Positions 38,686-51,113 of a stretch of 64,000 bases of DNA are shown here, one piece after another. A program made the translations under genes and the position numbers. How positions within the stretch are numbered: position 1 is the stretch's first letter; every line of letters begins with the position of its first letter. The notes below the pieces were generated by a model, which worked only from the letters and a program-made list of their open reading frames with translations, had not been told where the DNA came from and did not search any database. The stretch spans positions 53,918 to 117,917 of the forward strand of contig NEEC01000101.1 in the NCBI GenBank assembly GCA_002189035.1, written 5' to 3'. The DNA is from Utricularia gibba (taxonomy: Eukaryota; Streptophyta; Magnoliopsida; Lamiales; Lentibulariaceae).

Positions 38686-40871
38686 TCATGCATTTATCAA
38701 CGTTGGGTTTTCGGCGGCTGCCTAAATGGTTTTTCAAGCAACAGCTTGCCGTTTTAAGGCGGGTGCTGTCGTTGGCAGCTTTGTAGGGCCCAAGGTTTGG
38801 TCTGGCTCCTGAGCCCAATCGGGTCCTACTCGATGAAAATCGTGATGCATTTAATGAAGTTAGGATGTCATGAGCGCCCCAAATGGTTTTCTCAACAACC
38901 TGATTTATATTTGACGAGGTGCTCTAGGCTGGCACTAGTATCGAGCAAATGGTCGAGTCGCGCTCTGGCCCATAGTCATTTGTAGCCCGGCCAAAAAAGT
39001 GATGCATTTATTAACGTTGGGTTTTCGGCGGCTGCCTACATGCTTTTTGAAGCAAAAGTTGTCGTTTTTTGGCGGGTGCTGTTGTTGGGACTTCGTCCGG
39101 ACCCAAGGTTCGGTCTGACTTCACAGCACAATAAGGTCCCATTCGACGAAAATCGTGATACCTTTATTGAAGTTAGGATCTCATGACCCCAAATGCTTTT
39201 TTCAACAGCATGCTATACACTTGAGAAGGCGCTTTTGTGGGTCACCGAGATCGGCCCGGAATTCGGTCGAGCTCGGGCCCAAAGTCAGCTGTAGCCCGAA
39301 AAAGAAGTGATGCATTTATTAACGTTGGGTTGTCGGCGGCTGCCCACATGGTTTTTCAAGCAACAGCTTGCCGTTTTAAGGCGGGTGCTGTCGTTGGCAG
39401 CTTTGTAAGGGCCCAAGGTTTGGTCTGGCTCCTGAGCCCAATCGGTCCTACTCGATGAAAATCGTGATGCATTTAATGAAGTTAGGATGTCATGAGCGCC
39501 CCAAATGGTTTTCTCAACAACCTGATTTATATTTGACGAGGTGCTCTAGCTGGCACTAGTATCGAGCAAATGGTCGAGTCGCGCTCTGGCCCATAGTCAT
39601 TTGTAGCCCGGCCAAAAAAGTGATGCATTTATTAACGTTGGGTTTTCGGCGGCTGCCTACATGCTTTTTGAAGGAAAAGTTGTCGTTTTTTGGCGGGTGC
39701 TGTTGTTGGGAACTTCGTCCGGACCCAAGGTTCGGTCTGACTTCACAGCACAATAAGGTCCCATTCGACGAAAATCGTGATACCTTTATTGCGTTAGGAT
39801 CTCATGATTACCCCAAATGCTTTTTTCAACAGCATGCTATACACTTGAGAAGGCGCTTTTGTGGGTCACCGAGATCGGCCCGGAATTCGGGTCGAGCTCG
39901 GGCCCAAAGTCAGCTGTAGCCCGATAAAAGAAGTGATGCATTTATTAACGTTGGGTTGTCGGCGGCTGCCCACATGGTTTTTCAAGCAACAGCTTGCCGT
40001 TTTAAGGCGGGTGCTGTCGTTGGCAGCTTTGTAAGGGCCCAAGGTTTGGTCTGGCTCCTGAGCCCAATCGGGTCCTACTCGATGAAAATCGTGATGCATT
40101 TAATGAAGTTAGGATGTCATGAGCGCCCCAAATGGTTTTCTCAACAACCTGATTTATATTTGACGAGGTGCTCTAGGCTGGCACTAGTATCGAGCAAATG
40201 GTCGAGTCGCGCTCTGGCCCATAGTCATTTGTAGCCCGGCAAAAAAGTGATGCATTTTTAACGTTGGGTTTTCGGCGGCTGCCTACATGCTTTTTCAAGC
40301 AAAAGTTGTCGTTTTTTGGCGGGTGCTGTTGTTGGGAACTTCGTCCGGACCCAAGGTTCGGTCTGACTTCACAGCACAATAAGGTCCCATTCGACGAAAA
40401 TCGTGATACCTTTATTGAAGTTAGGATCTCATGACCGCCCCAAATGCTTTTTTCAACAGCATGCTTTAAACTTGAGAAGGCGCTTTTGTGGGTCACCGAG
40501 ATCGGGCCGGAATTCGGTCGGGCTTGGGGGACAAAGTCAGCTGTAGCCCGTCAAAAGAAGTGATGCATTTATTAACGTTGGCTTGTCGGCGGCTGCCCAC
40601 ATGGTTTTTCAAGCAACAGCTTGCCGTTTTAAGGCGGGTGCTGTCGTTGGCAGCTTTGTAAGGGCCCAAGGTTCGGTCTGGCTCCTGAGCCCAATCGGGT
40701 CCTACTCGATGAAAATCGTGATGCATTTGCTTTTTTAGGATGTCATGAGAACCCCAATGGGTTTTCTCCACACTCTACTTTATATTTGAGAAGGCGCTCT
40801 CGGGGGTTTAGGATTGGGCCAGAGGTCGGGTCGGGCTCACGCCCATAGTCAGTTGTAGCCCGGAAAATAAG
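38686..40871 (+). repeat. HOR unit 27, heptameric (n=2), 2186 bp
   Basis: A-Y-C-B-C-D-E. A has TGTAGGGCCC. Y forms are GAAGCAAAAG, GAAGGAAAAG and CAAGCAAAAG in order. Confidence 0.91.
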
Positions 40872-41813
40872 TCATGCATTTATCAACGTTGGGTTTTCGG
40901 CGGCTGCCTAAATGGTTTTTCAAGCAACAGCTTGCCGTTTTAAGGCGGGTGCTGTCGTTGGCAGCTTTGTAAGGGCCCAAGGTTTGGTCTGGCTCCTGAG
41001 CCCAATCGGGTCCTACTCGATGAAAATCGTGATGCATTTAATGAAGTTAGGATGTCATGAGCGCCCCAAATGGTTTTCTCAACAACCTGATTTATATTTG
41101 ACGAGGTGCTCTAGGCTGGCACTAGTATCGAGCAAATGGTCGAGTCGCGCTCTGGCCCATAGTCATTTGTAGCCCGGCCAAAAAAGTGATGCATTTATTA
41201 ACGTTGGGTTTTCGGCGGCTGCCTACATGCTTTTTCAAGCAAAAGTTGTCGTTTTTTGGCGGGTGCTGTTGTTGGGAACTTCGTCCGGACCCAAGGTTCG
41301 GTCTGACTTCACAGCACAATAAGGTCCCATTCGACGAAAATCGTGATACCTTTATTGAAGTTAGGATCTCATGATTACCCCAAATGCTTTTTTCAACAGC
41401 ATGCTATACACTTGAGAAGGCGCTTTTGTGGGTCACCGAGATCGGCCCGGAATTCGGGTCGAGCTCGGGCCCAAAGTCAGCTGTAGCCCGATAAAAAGAA
41501 GTGATGCATTTATTAACGTTGGGTTGTCGGCGGCTGCCCACATGGTTTTTCAAGCAACAGCTTGCCGTTTTAAGGCGGGTGCTGTCGTTGGCAGCTTTGT
41601 AAGGGCCCATGGTTCGGTCTGGTTCCTAAGCCCAATCGGGTCCTAGTCGATGAAAATCGTGATGCATTTGCTTTTGTTAGGATGTCATGAGAACCCCAAT
41701 GGGTTTTCTCCACACTCTACTTTATATTTGAGAAGGCGCTCTCGGGGGGTTTTGGGATTGGGCAAGAGGTCGGGTCGGGCTCATGCCATAGTCAGTTGTA
41801 GCCCGAAAATAAG
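40872..41813 (+). repeat. HOR unit 28, trimeric (n=0), 942 bp; first E' dimer
   Basis: A-B-E'. The Y dimer ends B-like (GATAAAAAGAAG) instead of D-like. The closing dimer is the E' variant: GGGCCCATGGTTCGG, TGGTTCCTAAGCCC, TCCTAGTCGATG, GGGCAAGAGGTCGG and GGGCTCATGCC. This is the entry to the divergent domain. Confidence 0.91.
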
Positions 41814-42731
41814 TGATGCATTTATCAACGTTGGGTTTCGGCGGCTGCCCAAATGGTTTTTCAAGCAACAGCTTGCCGTTTTAAGGCGGGTGCTGTCGTT
41901 GGCAGCTTTGTAAGGGCCCAAGGTTTGGTCTGGCTCCTGAGCCAATCGGGTCCTACTCGATGAAAATCGTGATGCATTTAATGAAGTTAGGATGTCATGA
42001 GCGCCCCAAATGGTTTTCTCAACAACCTGATTTTTATTCGACGAGGTGCTTTAAGCTGGCTCTAGTATCGAGCAAATGGTCGAGTCGCGCTCTGGCCCAT
42101 AGTCATTCGTAGCCCGGCAAAAAAGTGATGCATTTATTAACGTTGGGTTTTCGGCGGCTGCCTACATGCTTTTTCAAGGAAAAGTTGTCGTTTTTTGGCG
42201 GGTGCTGTTGTTGGGAACTTCGTCCGGACCCAAGGTTCGGTCTGACTTCACAGCACAATGAGGTCCCATTCGACGAAAATCGTGATACCTTTATTGAAGT
42301 TAGGATCTCATGACCGCCCAAATGCTTTTTTCAACAGCATGCTATACACTTGAGAAGGCGCTTTTGTGGGTCACCGAGATCGGGCCGGAATTCGGGTCGA
42401 GCTCGGGCCCAAAGTCAACTGTACCGACAAAAGAAGTGATGCATTTATTAACGTTGGGTTGTCGGCGGCTGCCCACATGGTTTTTCAAGCAACAGCTTGC
42501 CGTTTTAAGGCGGGTGCTGTCGTTGGCAGCTTTGTAAGGGCCCATGGTTCGGTCTGGTTCTTAAGCCCAATCGGGTCCTATCGATGAAAATCGTGATGCA
42601 TTTGCTTTTGTTAGGATGTCATGAGAACCCCAATGGGTTTTACTCTACTTTATATTTGATCTCGGGGTTTTGGGATTGGGCAAGAGGTCGGGTCGGGCTC
42701 ATGCCCATAGTCAGTTGTAGCCCAAAAGAAG
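41814..42731 (+). repeat. HOR unit 29, trimeric (n=0), 918 bp
   Basis: The A dimer is intermediate (TGATGCATTTATCAACG with CTGCCCAAATGG). Its second half has GATTTTTATTCGACGAGG, TTTAAGCTGGCTCTAG and CATTCGTAGCC. E' has lost bases at about 42641 and 42660. Confidence 0.9.
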
Positions 42732-44905
42732 TGATGCATTTATTAACGTTGGGTTTCGGCGGCTGCCGGTTTTTCAAGCAACAGCTTGCCGTTTTAAGGC
42801 GGGTGCTGTCGTTGGCAGCTTTGTAAGGGCCCAAGGTTTGGTCTGGCTCCTGAGCCCAATCGGGTCCTACTCGATGAAAATCGTGATGCATTTAATGAAG
42901 TTAGGATGTCATGAGCGCCCCAAATGGTTTTCTCAACAACCTGATTTTTATTCGACGAGGTGCTTTAAGCTGGCTCTAGTATCGAGCAAATGGTCGAGTC
43001 GCGCTCTGGCCCATAGTCATTCGTAGCCGGCCAAAAAAGTGATGCATTTATTAACGTTGGGTTTTCGGCGGCTGCCTACATGCTTTTTCAAGGAAAAGTT
43101 GTCGTTTTTTGGCGGGTGCTGTTGTTGGGAACTTCGTCCGGACCCAAGGTTCGGTCTGACTTCACAGCACAATAAGGTCCCATTCGACGAAAATCGTGAT
43201 ACCTTTATTGAAGTTAGGATCTCATGACCCCCAAATGCTTTTTTCAACAGCATGCTTTACACTGAGAAGGCGCTTTTGTGGGTCACCGAGATCGGCCGGA
43301 ATTCGGGTCGAGCTCGGGCCCAAAGTCAGCTGTAGCCCGACAAAAGAAGTGATGCATTTATTAACGTTGGGTTGTCGGCGGCTGCCCACATGGTTTTTCA
43401 AGCAACAGCTTGCCGTTTTAAGGCGGGTGCTGTCGTTGGCAGCTTTGTAAGGGCCCAAGGTTTGGTCTGGCTCCTGAGCCCAATCGGGTCCTACTCGATG
43501 AAAATCGTGATGCATTTAATGAAGTTAGGATGTCATGAGCGCCCCAAATGGTTTTCTCAACAACCTGATTTTATTTGACGAGGTGCTTTAGCTGGCTAGT
43601 ATCGAGCAAATGGTCGAGTCGCGCTCTGGCCCATAGTCATTCGTAGCCCGGCCAAAAAAGTGATGCATTTATTAACGTTGGGTTTTCGGCGGCTGCCTAC
43701 ATGCTTTTTGAAGCAAAAGTTGTCGTTTTTTGGCGGGTGCTGTTGTTGGGAACTTCGTCGGACCCAAGGTTCGGTCTGACTTCACAGCACAATAAGGTCC
43801 CATTCGACGAAAATCGTGATACCTTTATTGAAGTTAGATCTCATGACCACCCCAAATGCTTTTTTCAACAGCATGCTATACACTTGAGAAGGCTTTTGTG
43901 GGTCACCGAGATCGGCCCGGAATTCGGGTCGAGCTCGGGCCCAAAGTCAGCTGTAGCCCGACAAAAGAAGTGATGCATTTATTAACGTTGGGTTGTCGGC
44001 GGCTGCCCACATGGTTTTTCAAGCAACAGCTTGCCGTTTTAAGGCGGGTGCTGTCGTTGGCAGCTTTGTAAGGGCCCAAGGTTTGGTCTGGTTCCTGAGC
44101 CCAATCGGGTCCTACTCGATGAAAATCGTGATGCATTTAATGAAGTTAGGATGTCATGAGCGCCCCAAATGGTTTTCTCAACAACCTGATTTTTATTCGA
44201 CGAGGTGCTTTAAGCTGGCTCTAGTATCGAGCAAATGGTCGAGTCGCGCTCTGGCCCATAGTCATTCGTAGCCCGGCAAAAAGTGATGCATTTATTAACG
44301 TTGGGTTTTCGGCGGCTGCCTACATGCTTTTTCAAGGAAAAGTTGTCGTTTTTTGGCGGGTGCTGTTGTTGGGAACTTCGTCGGACCCAAGGTTCGGTCT
44401 GACTTCACAGCACAATAGGTCCCATTCGACGAAAATCGTGATACCTTTATTGAAGTTAGGATCTCATGACCGCCCAAATGCTTTTTTCAACAGCATGCTA
44501 TACACTTGAGAAGGCGCTTTTGTGGGTCACCGAGATCGGGCCGGAATTCGGTCGAGCTCGGGCCCAAAGTCAGCTGTAGCCCGACAAAAGAAGTGATGCA
44601 TTTATTAACGTTGGGTTGTCGGCGGCTGCCCACATGGTTTTTCAAGCAACAGCTTGCCGTTTTAAGGCGGGTGCTGTCGTTGGCAGCTTTGTAAGGGCCC
44701 ATGGTTCGGTCTGGTTCAAGCCCAATCGGGTCCTAGTCGATGAAAATCGTGATGCATTTGCTTTTGTTAGGATGTCATGAGAACCCCAATGGGTTTTCTC
44801 CACACTCTACTTTATATTTGAGAAGCGCTCTCGGGGGTTTTTGGGATTGGGCAAGAGGTCGGGTCGGGCTCATGCCCATAGTCAGTTGTAGCCCGACAAA
44901 AGAAG
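42732..44905 (+). repeat. HOR unit 30, heptameric (n=2), 2174 bp
   Basis: A''-B-C-B-C-B-E'. A'' begins TGATGCATTTATTAACG and is told from C mainly by position and by GGTTTCGGCGGC. Every X second half has the TTTTTATTCGACG type, or a shortened form near 43570. Confidence 0.9.
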
Positions 44906-45845
44906 TGATGCATTTATTAACGTTGGGTTTTCGGCGGCTGCCCACATGGTTTTTCAAGCAACAGCTTGCCGTTTTAAGGCGGGTGCTGTCGTTGGCAGCT
45001 TTGTAAGGGCCCAAGGTTTGGTCTGGCTCCTGAGCCCAATCGGGTCTACTCGATGAAAATCGTGATGCATTTAATGAAGTTAGGATGTCATGAGCGCCCC
45101 AAATGGTTTTCTCAACAACCTGATTTTTATTCGACGAGGTGCTTTAAGCTGGCTCTAGTATCGAGCAAATGGTCGAGTCGCGCTCTGGCCCATAGTCATT
45201 CGTAGCCCGGCAAAAAAAGTGATGCATTTATTAACGTTGGGTTTTCGGCGGCTGCCTACATGCTTTTTCAAGGAAAAGTTGTCGTTTTTTGGCGGGTGCT
45301 GTTGTTGGGAACTTCGTCCGGACCCAAGGTTCGGTCTGACTTCACAGCACAATAAGGTCCCATTCGACGAAAATCGTGATACCTTTATTGAAGTTAGGAT
45401 CTCATGACCGCCCCAATTGCTTTTTTCAACAGCATGCTATACACTTGAGAAGGCGCTTTTGTGGGTCACCGAGATCGGGCCGGAATTCGGGTCGAGCTCG
45501 GGCCAAAAGTCAACTGTAGCCCGACAAAAGAAGTGATGCATTTATTAACGTTGGGTTGTCGGCGGCTGCCCACATGGTTTTTCAAGCAACAGCTTGCCGT
45601 TTTAAGGCGGGTGCTGTCGTTGGCAGCTTTGTAAGGGCCCATGGTTCGGTCTGGTTCCTAAGCCCAATCGGGTCCTACTCGATGAAAATCGTGATGCATT
45701 TGCTTTTGTTAGGATGTCATGAGAACCCAATGGGTTTTCTCCACACTCTACTTTATATTTGAGAAGGCGCTCTCGGGGGTTTTGGGATTGGGCAAGAGGT
45801 CGGGTCGGGCTCATGCCCATAGTCAGTTGTAGCCCGAAAAAGAAG
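44906..45845 (+). repeat. HOR unit 31, trimeric (n=0), 940 bp
   Basis: A''-B-E'. A'' has TTTTCGGCGGCTGCCCAC, close to C. B ends AAGTCAACTGTAGCCCGAC. Confidence 0.9.
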
Positions 45846-47401
45846 TGATGCATTTATTAACGTTGGGTTTCGGCGGCTGCCACATGGTTTTTCAAGCAAC
45901 AGCTTGCCGTTTTAAGGCGGGTGCTGTCGTTGGCAGCTTTGTAAGGGCCCAAGGTTTGGTCTGGCTCCTGAGCCCAATCGGGTCCTACTCGATGAAAATC
46001 GTGATGCATTTAATGAAGTTAGGATGTCATGAGCGCCCCAAATGGTTTTCTCAACAACCTGATTTTTATTCGACGAGGTGCTTTAAGCTGGCTCTAGTAT
46101 CGAGCAAATGGTCGAGTCGCGCTCTGGCCCATAGTCATTTAGCCCGGCCAAAAAAAAAGTGATGCATTTATTAACGTTGGGTTTTCGGCGGCTGCCTACA
46201 TGCTTTTTCAGGAAAAGTTGTCGTTTTTTGGCGGGTGCTGTTGTTGGGAACTTCGTCCGGACCCAAGGTTCGGTCTGACTTCACAGCACAATAAGGTCCC
46301 ATTCGACGAAAATCGTGATACCTTTATTGAAGTTAGGATCTGATTACCCCAAATGCTTTTTTCAACAGCATGCTATACACTTGAGAAGGCGCTTTTGTGG
46401 GTCACCGAGATCGGCCGGAATTCGGGTCGAGCTCGGGCCCAAAGTCAGCTGTAGCCCGACAAAAGAAGTGATGCATTTATTAACGTTGGGTTGTCGGCGG
46501 CTGCCCACATGGTTTTTCAAGCAACAGCTTGCCGTTTTAAGGCGGGTGCTGTCGTTGGCAGCTTTGTAAGGGCCAAGGTTCGGTCTGGCTCCTGAGCCCA
46601 ATCGGGTCCTACTCGATGAAAATCGTGATGCATTTAATGAAGTTAGGATGTCATGAGCGCCCCAAATGGTTTTCTCAACAACCTGATTTTTATTCGACGA
46701 GGTGCTTTAAGCTGGCTCTAGTATCGAGCAAATGGTCGAGTCGCGCTCTGGCCATAGTCATTCGTAGCCCGGAAAAAAGTGATGCATTTATTAACGTTGG
46801 GTTTTCGGCGGCTGCCTACATGCTTTTTCAAGGAAAAGTTGTCGTTTTTTGGCGGGTGCTGTTGTTGGGAACTTCGTCGGACCCAAGGTTCGGTCTGACT
46901 TCACAGCACAATAGGTCCCATTCGACGAAAATCGTGATACCTTTATTGAAGTTAGGATCTCATGACCGCCCCAAATGCTTTTTTCAACAGCATGCTATAC
47001 ACTTGAGAAGGCGCTTTTGTGGGTCACCGAGATCGGGCCGGAATTCGGGTCGAGCTCGGGCCCAAAGTCAGCTGTAGCCCGACAAAAGAAGTGATGCATT
47101 TATTAACGTTGGGTTGTCGGCGGCTGCCCACATGGTTTTTCAAGCAACAGCTTGCCGTTTTAAGGCGGGTGCTGTCGTTGGCAGCTTTGTAAGGGCCCAT
47201 GGTTCGGTCTGGTTCTTAAGCCCAATCGGGTCCTATCGATGAAAATCGTGATGCATTTGCTTTTGTTAGGATGTCATGAGAACCCCAATGGGTTTTCTCC
47301 ACACTCTACTTTATATTTGAGAAGGCTCTCGGGGGGTTTTGGGATTGGGCAAGAGGTCGGGTCGGGCTCATGCCCATAGTCAGTTGTAGCCCGGAAAAAA
47401 G
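45846..47401 (+). repeat. HOR unit 32, pentameric (n=1), 1556 bp
   Basis: A''-B-C-B-E' with an expanded A-run at the A/B join (about 46150) and a CATGA-type loss near 46340. Confidence 0.9.
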
Positions 47402-49573
47402 TGATGCATTTATTAACGTTGGGTTCGGCGGCTGCCTGGTTTTTCAAGCAACAGCTTGCCGTTTTAAGGCGGGTGCTGTCGTTGGCAGCTTTGTAAGGCC
47501 CAAGGTTTGGTCTGGCTCCTGAGCCCAATCGGGTCCTACTCGATGAAAATCGTGATGCATTTAATGAAGTTAGGATGTCATGAGCGCCCAAATGGTTTTC
47601 TCAACAACCTGATTTTTATTCGACGAGGTGCTTTAAGCTGGCTCTAGTATCGAGCAAATGGTCGAGTCGCGCTCTGGCCCATAGTCATTCGTAGCCCGGC
47701 CAAAAAGTGATGCATTTATTAACGTTGGGTTTTCGGCGGCTGCCTACATGCTTTTTCAAGGAAAAGTTGTCGTTTTTTGGCGGGTGCTGTTGTTGGGAAC
47801 TTCGTCCGGACCCAAGGTTCGGTCTGACTTCACAGCACAATAAGGTCCCATTCGACGAAAATCGTGATACCTTATTGAAGTTAGGATCTCATGATTACCC
47901 CAAATGCTTTTTTCAACAGCATGCTATACACTTGAGAAGGCGCTTTTGTGGGTCCCGAGATCGGCCCGGAATTCGGGTCGAGCTCGGGCCCAAAGTCAGC
48001 TGTAGCCGACAAAAGAAGTGATGCATTTATTAACGTTGGGTTGTCGGCGGCTGCCCACATGGTTTTTCAAGCAACAGCTTGCCGTTTTAAGGCGGGTGCT
48101 GTCGTTGGCAGCTTTGTAAGGGCCCAAGGTTCGGTCTGGTCCTGAGCCCAATCGGGTCCTACTCGATGAAAATCGTGATGCATTTAATGAAGTTAGGATG
48201 TCATGAGCGCCCCAAATGGTTTTCTCAACAACCTGATTTTTATTCGACGAGGTGCTTTAAGCTGGCTCTAGTATCGAGCAAATGGTCGAGTCGCGCTCTG
48301 GCCCATAGTCATTCGTAGCCCGGCAAAAAAGTGATGCATTTATTAACGTTGGGTTTTCGGCGGCTGCCTACATGCTTTTTCAAGGAAAAGTTGTCGTTTT
48401 TTGGCGGGTGCTGTTGTTGGGAACTTCGTCCGGACCCAAGGTTCGGTCTGACTTCACAGCACAATAAGGTCCCATTCGACGAAAATCGTGATACCTTTAT
48501 TGAAGTTAGGATCTCATGACCACCCCAAATGCTTTTTTCAACAGCATGCTTTAAACTTGAGAAGGCGCTTTTGTGGGTCACCGAGATCGGGCCGGAATTC
48601 GGTCGGCTCGGGGCCAAAGTCAGCTGTAGCCCGACAAAAGAAGTGATGCATTTATTAACGTTGGGTTGTCGGCGGCTGCCCACATGGTTTTTCAAGCAAC
48701 AGCTTGCCGTTTTAAGGCGGGTGCTGTCGTTGGCAGCTTTGTAAGGGCCCAAGGTTTGGTCTGGCTCCTGAGCCCAATCGGGTCCTACTCGATGAAAATC
48801 GTGATGCATTTAATGAAGTTAGGATGTCATGAGCGCCCCAAATGGTTTTCTCAACAACCTGATTTTTATTTGACGAGGTGCTTTAAGCTGGCTCTAGTAT
48901 CGAGCAAATGGTCGAGTCGCGCTCTGGCCCATAGTCATTTGTAGCCCGGCCAAAAAAGTGATGCATTTATTAACGTTGGGTTTTCGGCGGCTGCCTACAT
49001 GCTTTTTCAAGGAAAAGTTGTCGTTTTTTGGCGGGTGCTGTTGTTGGGAACTTCGTCCGGACCCAAGGTTCGGTCTGACTTCACAGCACAATAGGTCCCA
49101 TTCGACGAAAATCGTGATACCTTTATTGAAGTTAGGATCTCATGACCGCCCCAAATGCTTTTTTCAACAGCATGCTATACACTTGAGAAGGCGCTTTTGT
49201 GGGTCACCGAGATCGGGCCGGAATTCGGGTCGAGCTCGGGCCCAAAGTCAGCTGTAGCCCGACAAAAGAAGTGATGCATTTATTAACGTTGGGTTGTCGG
49301 CGGCTGCCACATGGTTTTTCAAGCAACAGCTTGCCGTTTTAAGGCGGGTGCTGTCGTTGGCAGCTTTGTAAGGGCCCAAGGTTCGGTCAAGCCCAATCGG
49401 GTCCTAGTCGATGAAAATCGTGATGCATTTGCTTTTGTTAGGATGTCATGAGAACCCAATGGGTTTTCTCCACACTCTACTTTATATTTGAGAAGGCGCT
49501 CTCGGGGGGTTTTGGATTGGGCAAGAGGTCGGGTCGGGCTCGGCCCATAGTCAGTTGTAGCCCGACAAAAAAG
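47402..49573 (+). repeat. HOR unit 33, heptameric (n=2), 2172 bp
   Basis: A''-B-C-B-C-B-E'. The last C changes to GATTTTTATTTGACGAGG, a mixture of both families. The last E' has lost bases (GGTTCGGTCAAGCCC, about 49388). Confidence 0.9.
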
Positions 49574-51113
49574 TGATGCATTTATAACGTTGGGTTTTCG
49601 GCGGCTGCCTACATGGTTTTTCAAGCAACAGCTTGCCGTTTTAAGGCGGGTGCTGTCGTTGGCAGCTTTGTAAGGGCCCAAGGTTTGGTCTGGCTCCTGA
49701 GCCCAATCGGGTCCTACTCGATGAAAATCGTGATGCATTTAATGAAGTTAGGATGTCATGAGCGCCCAAATGGTTTTCTCAACAACCTGATTTTTATTCG
49801 ACGAGGTGCTTTAGCTGGCTCTAGTATCGAGCAAATGGTCGAGTCGCGCTCTGGCCCATAGTCATTTGTAGCCCGGCCAAAAAAGTGATGCATTTATTAA
49901 CGTTGGGTTTTCGGCGGCTGCCTACATGCTTTTTCAAGGAAAAGTTGTCGTTTTTTTGGCGGGTGCTGTTGTTGGGAACTTCGTCCGGACCCAAGGTTCG
50001 GTCTGACTTCACAGCACAATAGGTCCCATTCGACGAAAATCGTGATACCTTATTTGAAGTTAGGATCTCATGACCGCCCCAAATGCTTTTTTCAACAGCA
50101 TGCTATAACTTGAGAAGGCGCTTTTGTGGGTCACCGAGATCGGGCCGGAATTCGGGTCGAGCTCGGGCCCAAAGTCAGCTGTAGCCCGACAAAAGAAGTG
50201 ATGCATTTATTAACGTTGGGTTGTCGGCGGCTGCCCACATGGTTTTTCAAGCAACAGCTTGCCGTTTTAAGGCGGGTGCTGTCGTTGGCAGCTTTGTAAG
50301 GGCCCAAGGTTTGGTCTGGCTCCTGAGCCCAATCGGGTCCTACTCGATGAAAATCGTGATGCATTTAATGAAGTTAGGATGTCATGAGCGCCCAAATGGT
50401 TTTTCTCAACAACCTGATTTTTATTCGACGAGGTGCTTTAAGCTGGCTCTAGTATCGAGCAAATGGTCGAGTCGCGCTCTGGCCCATAGTCGTAGCCCGG
50501 CAAAAAAGTGATGCATTTATTAACGTTGGGTTTTCGGCGGCTGCCTACATGCTTTTCAAGGAAAAGTTGTCGTTTTTTGGCGGGTGCTGTTGTTGGGAAC
50601 TTCGTCCGGACCCAAGGTTCGGTCTGACTTCACAGCACAATAAGGTCCCATTCGACGAAAATCGTGATACCTTTATTGAAGTTAGGATCTCATGACCCCC
50701 AAATGCTTTTTTCAACAGCATGCTTTAAACTTGAGAAGGCGCTTTTGTGGGTCACCGAGATCGGGCCGGAATTCGGTCGGGCTTGGGGGACAAAGTCAGC
50801 TGTAGCCCGTCAAAAGAAGTGATGCATTTATTAACGTTGGGTTGTCGGCGGCTGCCCACATGGTTTTTAAGCAACAGCTTGCCGTTTTAAGGCGGGTGCT
50901 GTCGTTGGCAGCTTTGTAAGGGCCCAAGCGGCTCCTGAGCCCAATCGGGTCCTACTCGATGAAAATCGTGATGCATTTGCTTTTGTTAGGATGTCATGAG
51001 AACCCCAATGGGTTTTCTCCACACTCTACTTTATATTGAGAAGGCGCTCTCGGGGGGTTTGGGATTGGGCCAGAGGTCGGGTCGGGCTTAGTCAGTTGTA
51101 GCCGGAAAATAAG
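49574..51113 (+). repeat. HOR unit 34, pentameric (n=1), 1540 bp; subfamily chimera
   Basis: A, B and C (49574 to about 50510) belong to the divergent subfamily (TTTTTATTCGACG). D and E (from about 50511) belong to the main family (GTCAAAAGAAG, GGGCCAGAGG). The junction between subfamilies therefore lies within one unit. It is also the first unit of the right copy of the nine-unit size series. Confidence 0.9.

Larger units (their letters stand above)
41503..50510 (+). repeat. Divergent satellite subfamily domain (E', A'' variants)
   Basis: This ~9-kb stretch holds six E' dimers (starting near 41503, 42428, 44595, 45533, 47091 and 49272). They are marked by GGGCCCATGGTTCGG, CTAGTCGATG, GGGCAAGAGG and GGGCTCATGCC, though single copies lack some of these. 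X second halves have TTTTTATTCGACGAGG, TTTAAGCTGGCTCTAG and often CATTCGTAGCC. The Y dimer before E' ends GACAAAAG or GATAAAAAG, not GTCAAAAG, so there is no true D dimer here until about 50511. Confidence 0.85.
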
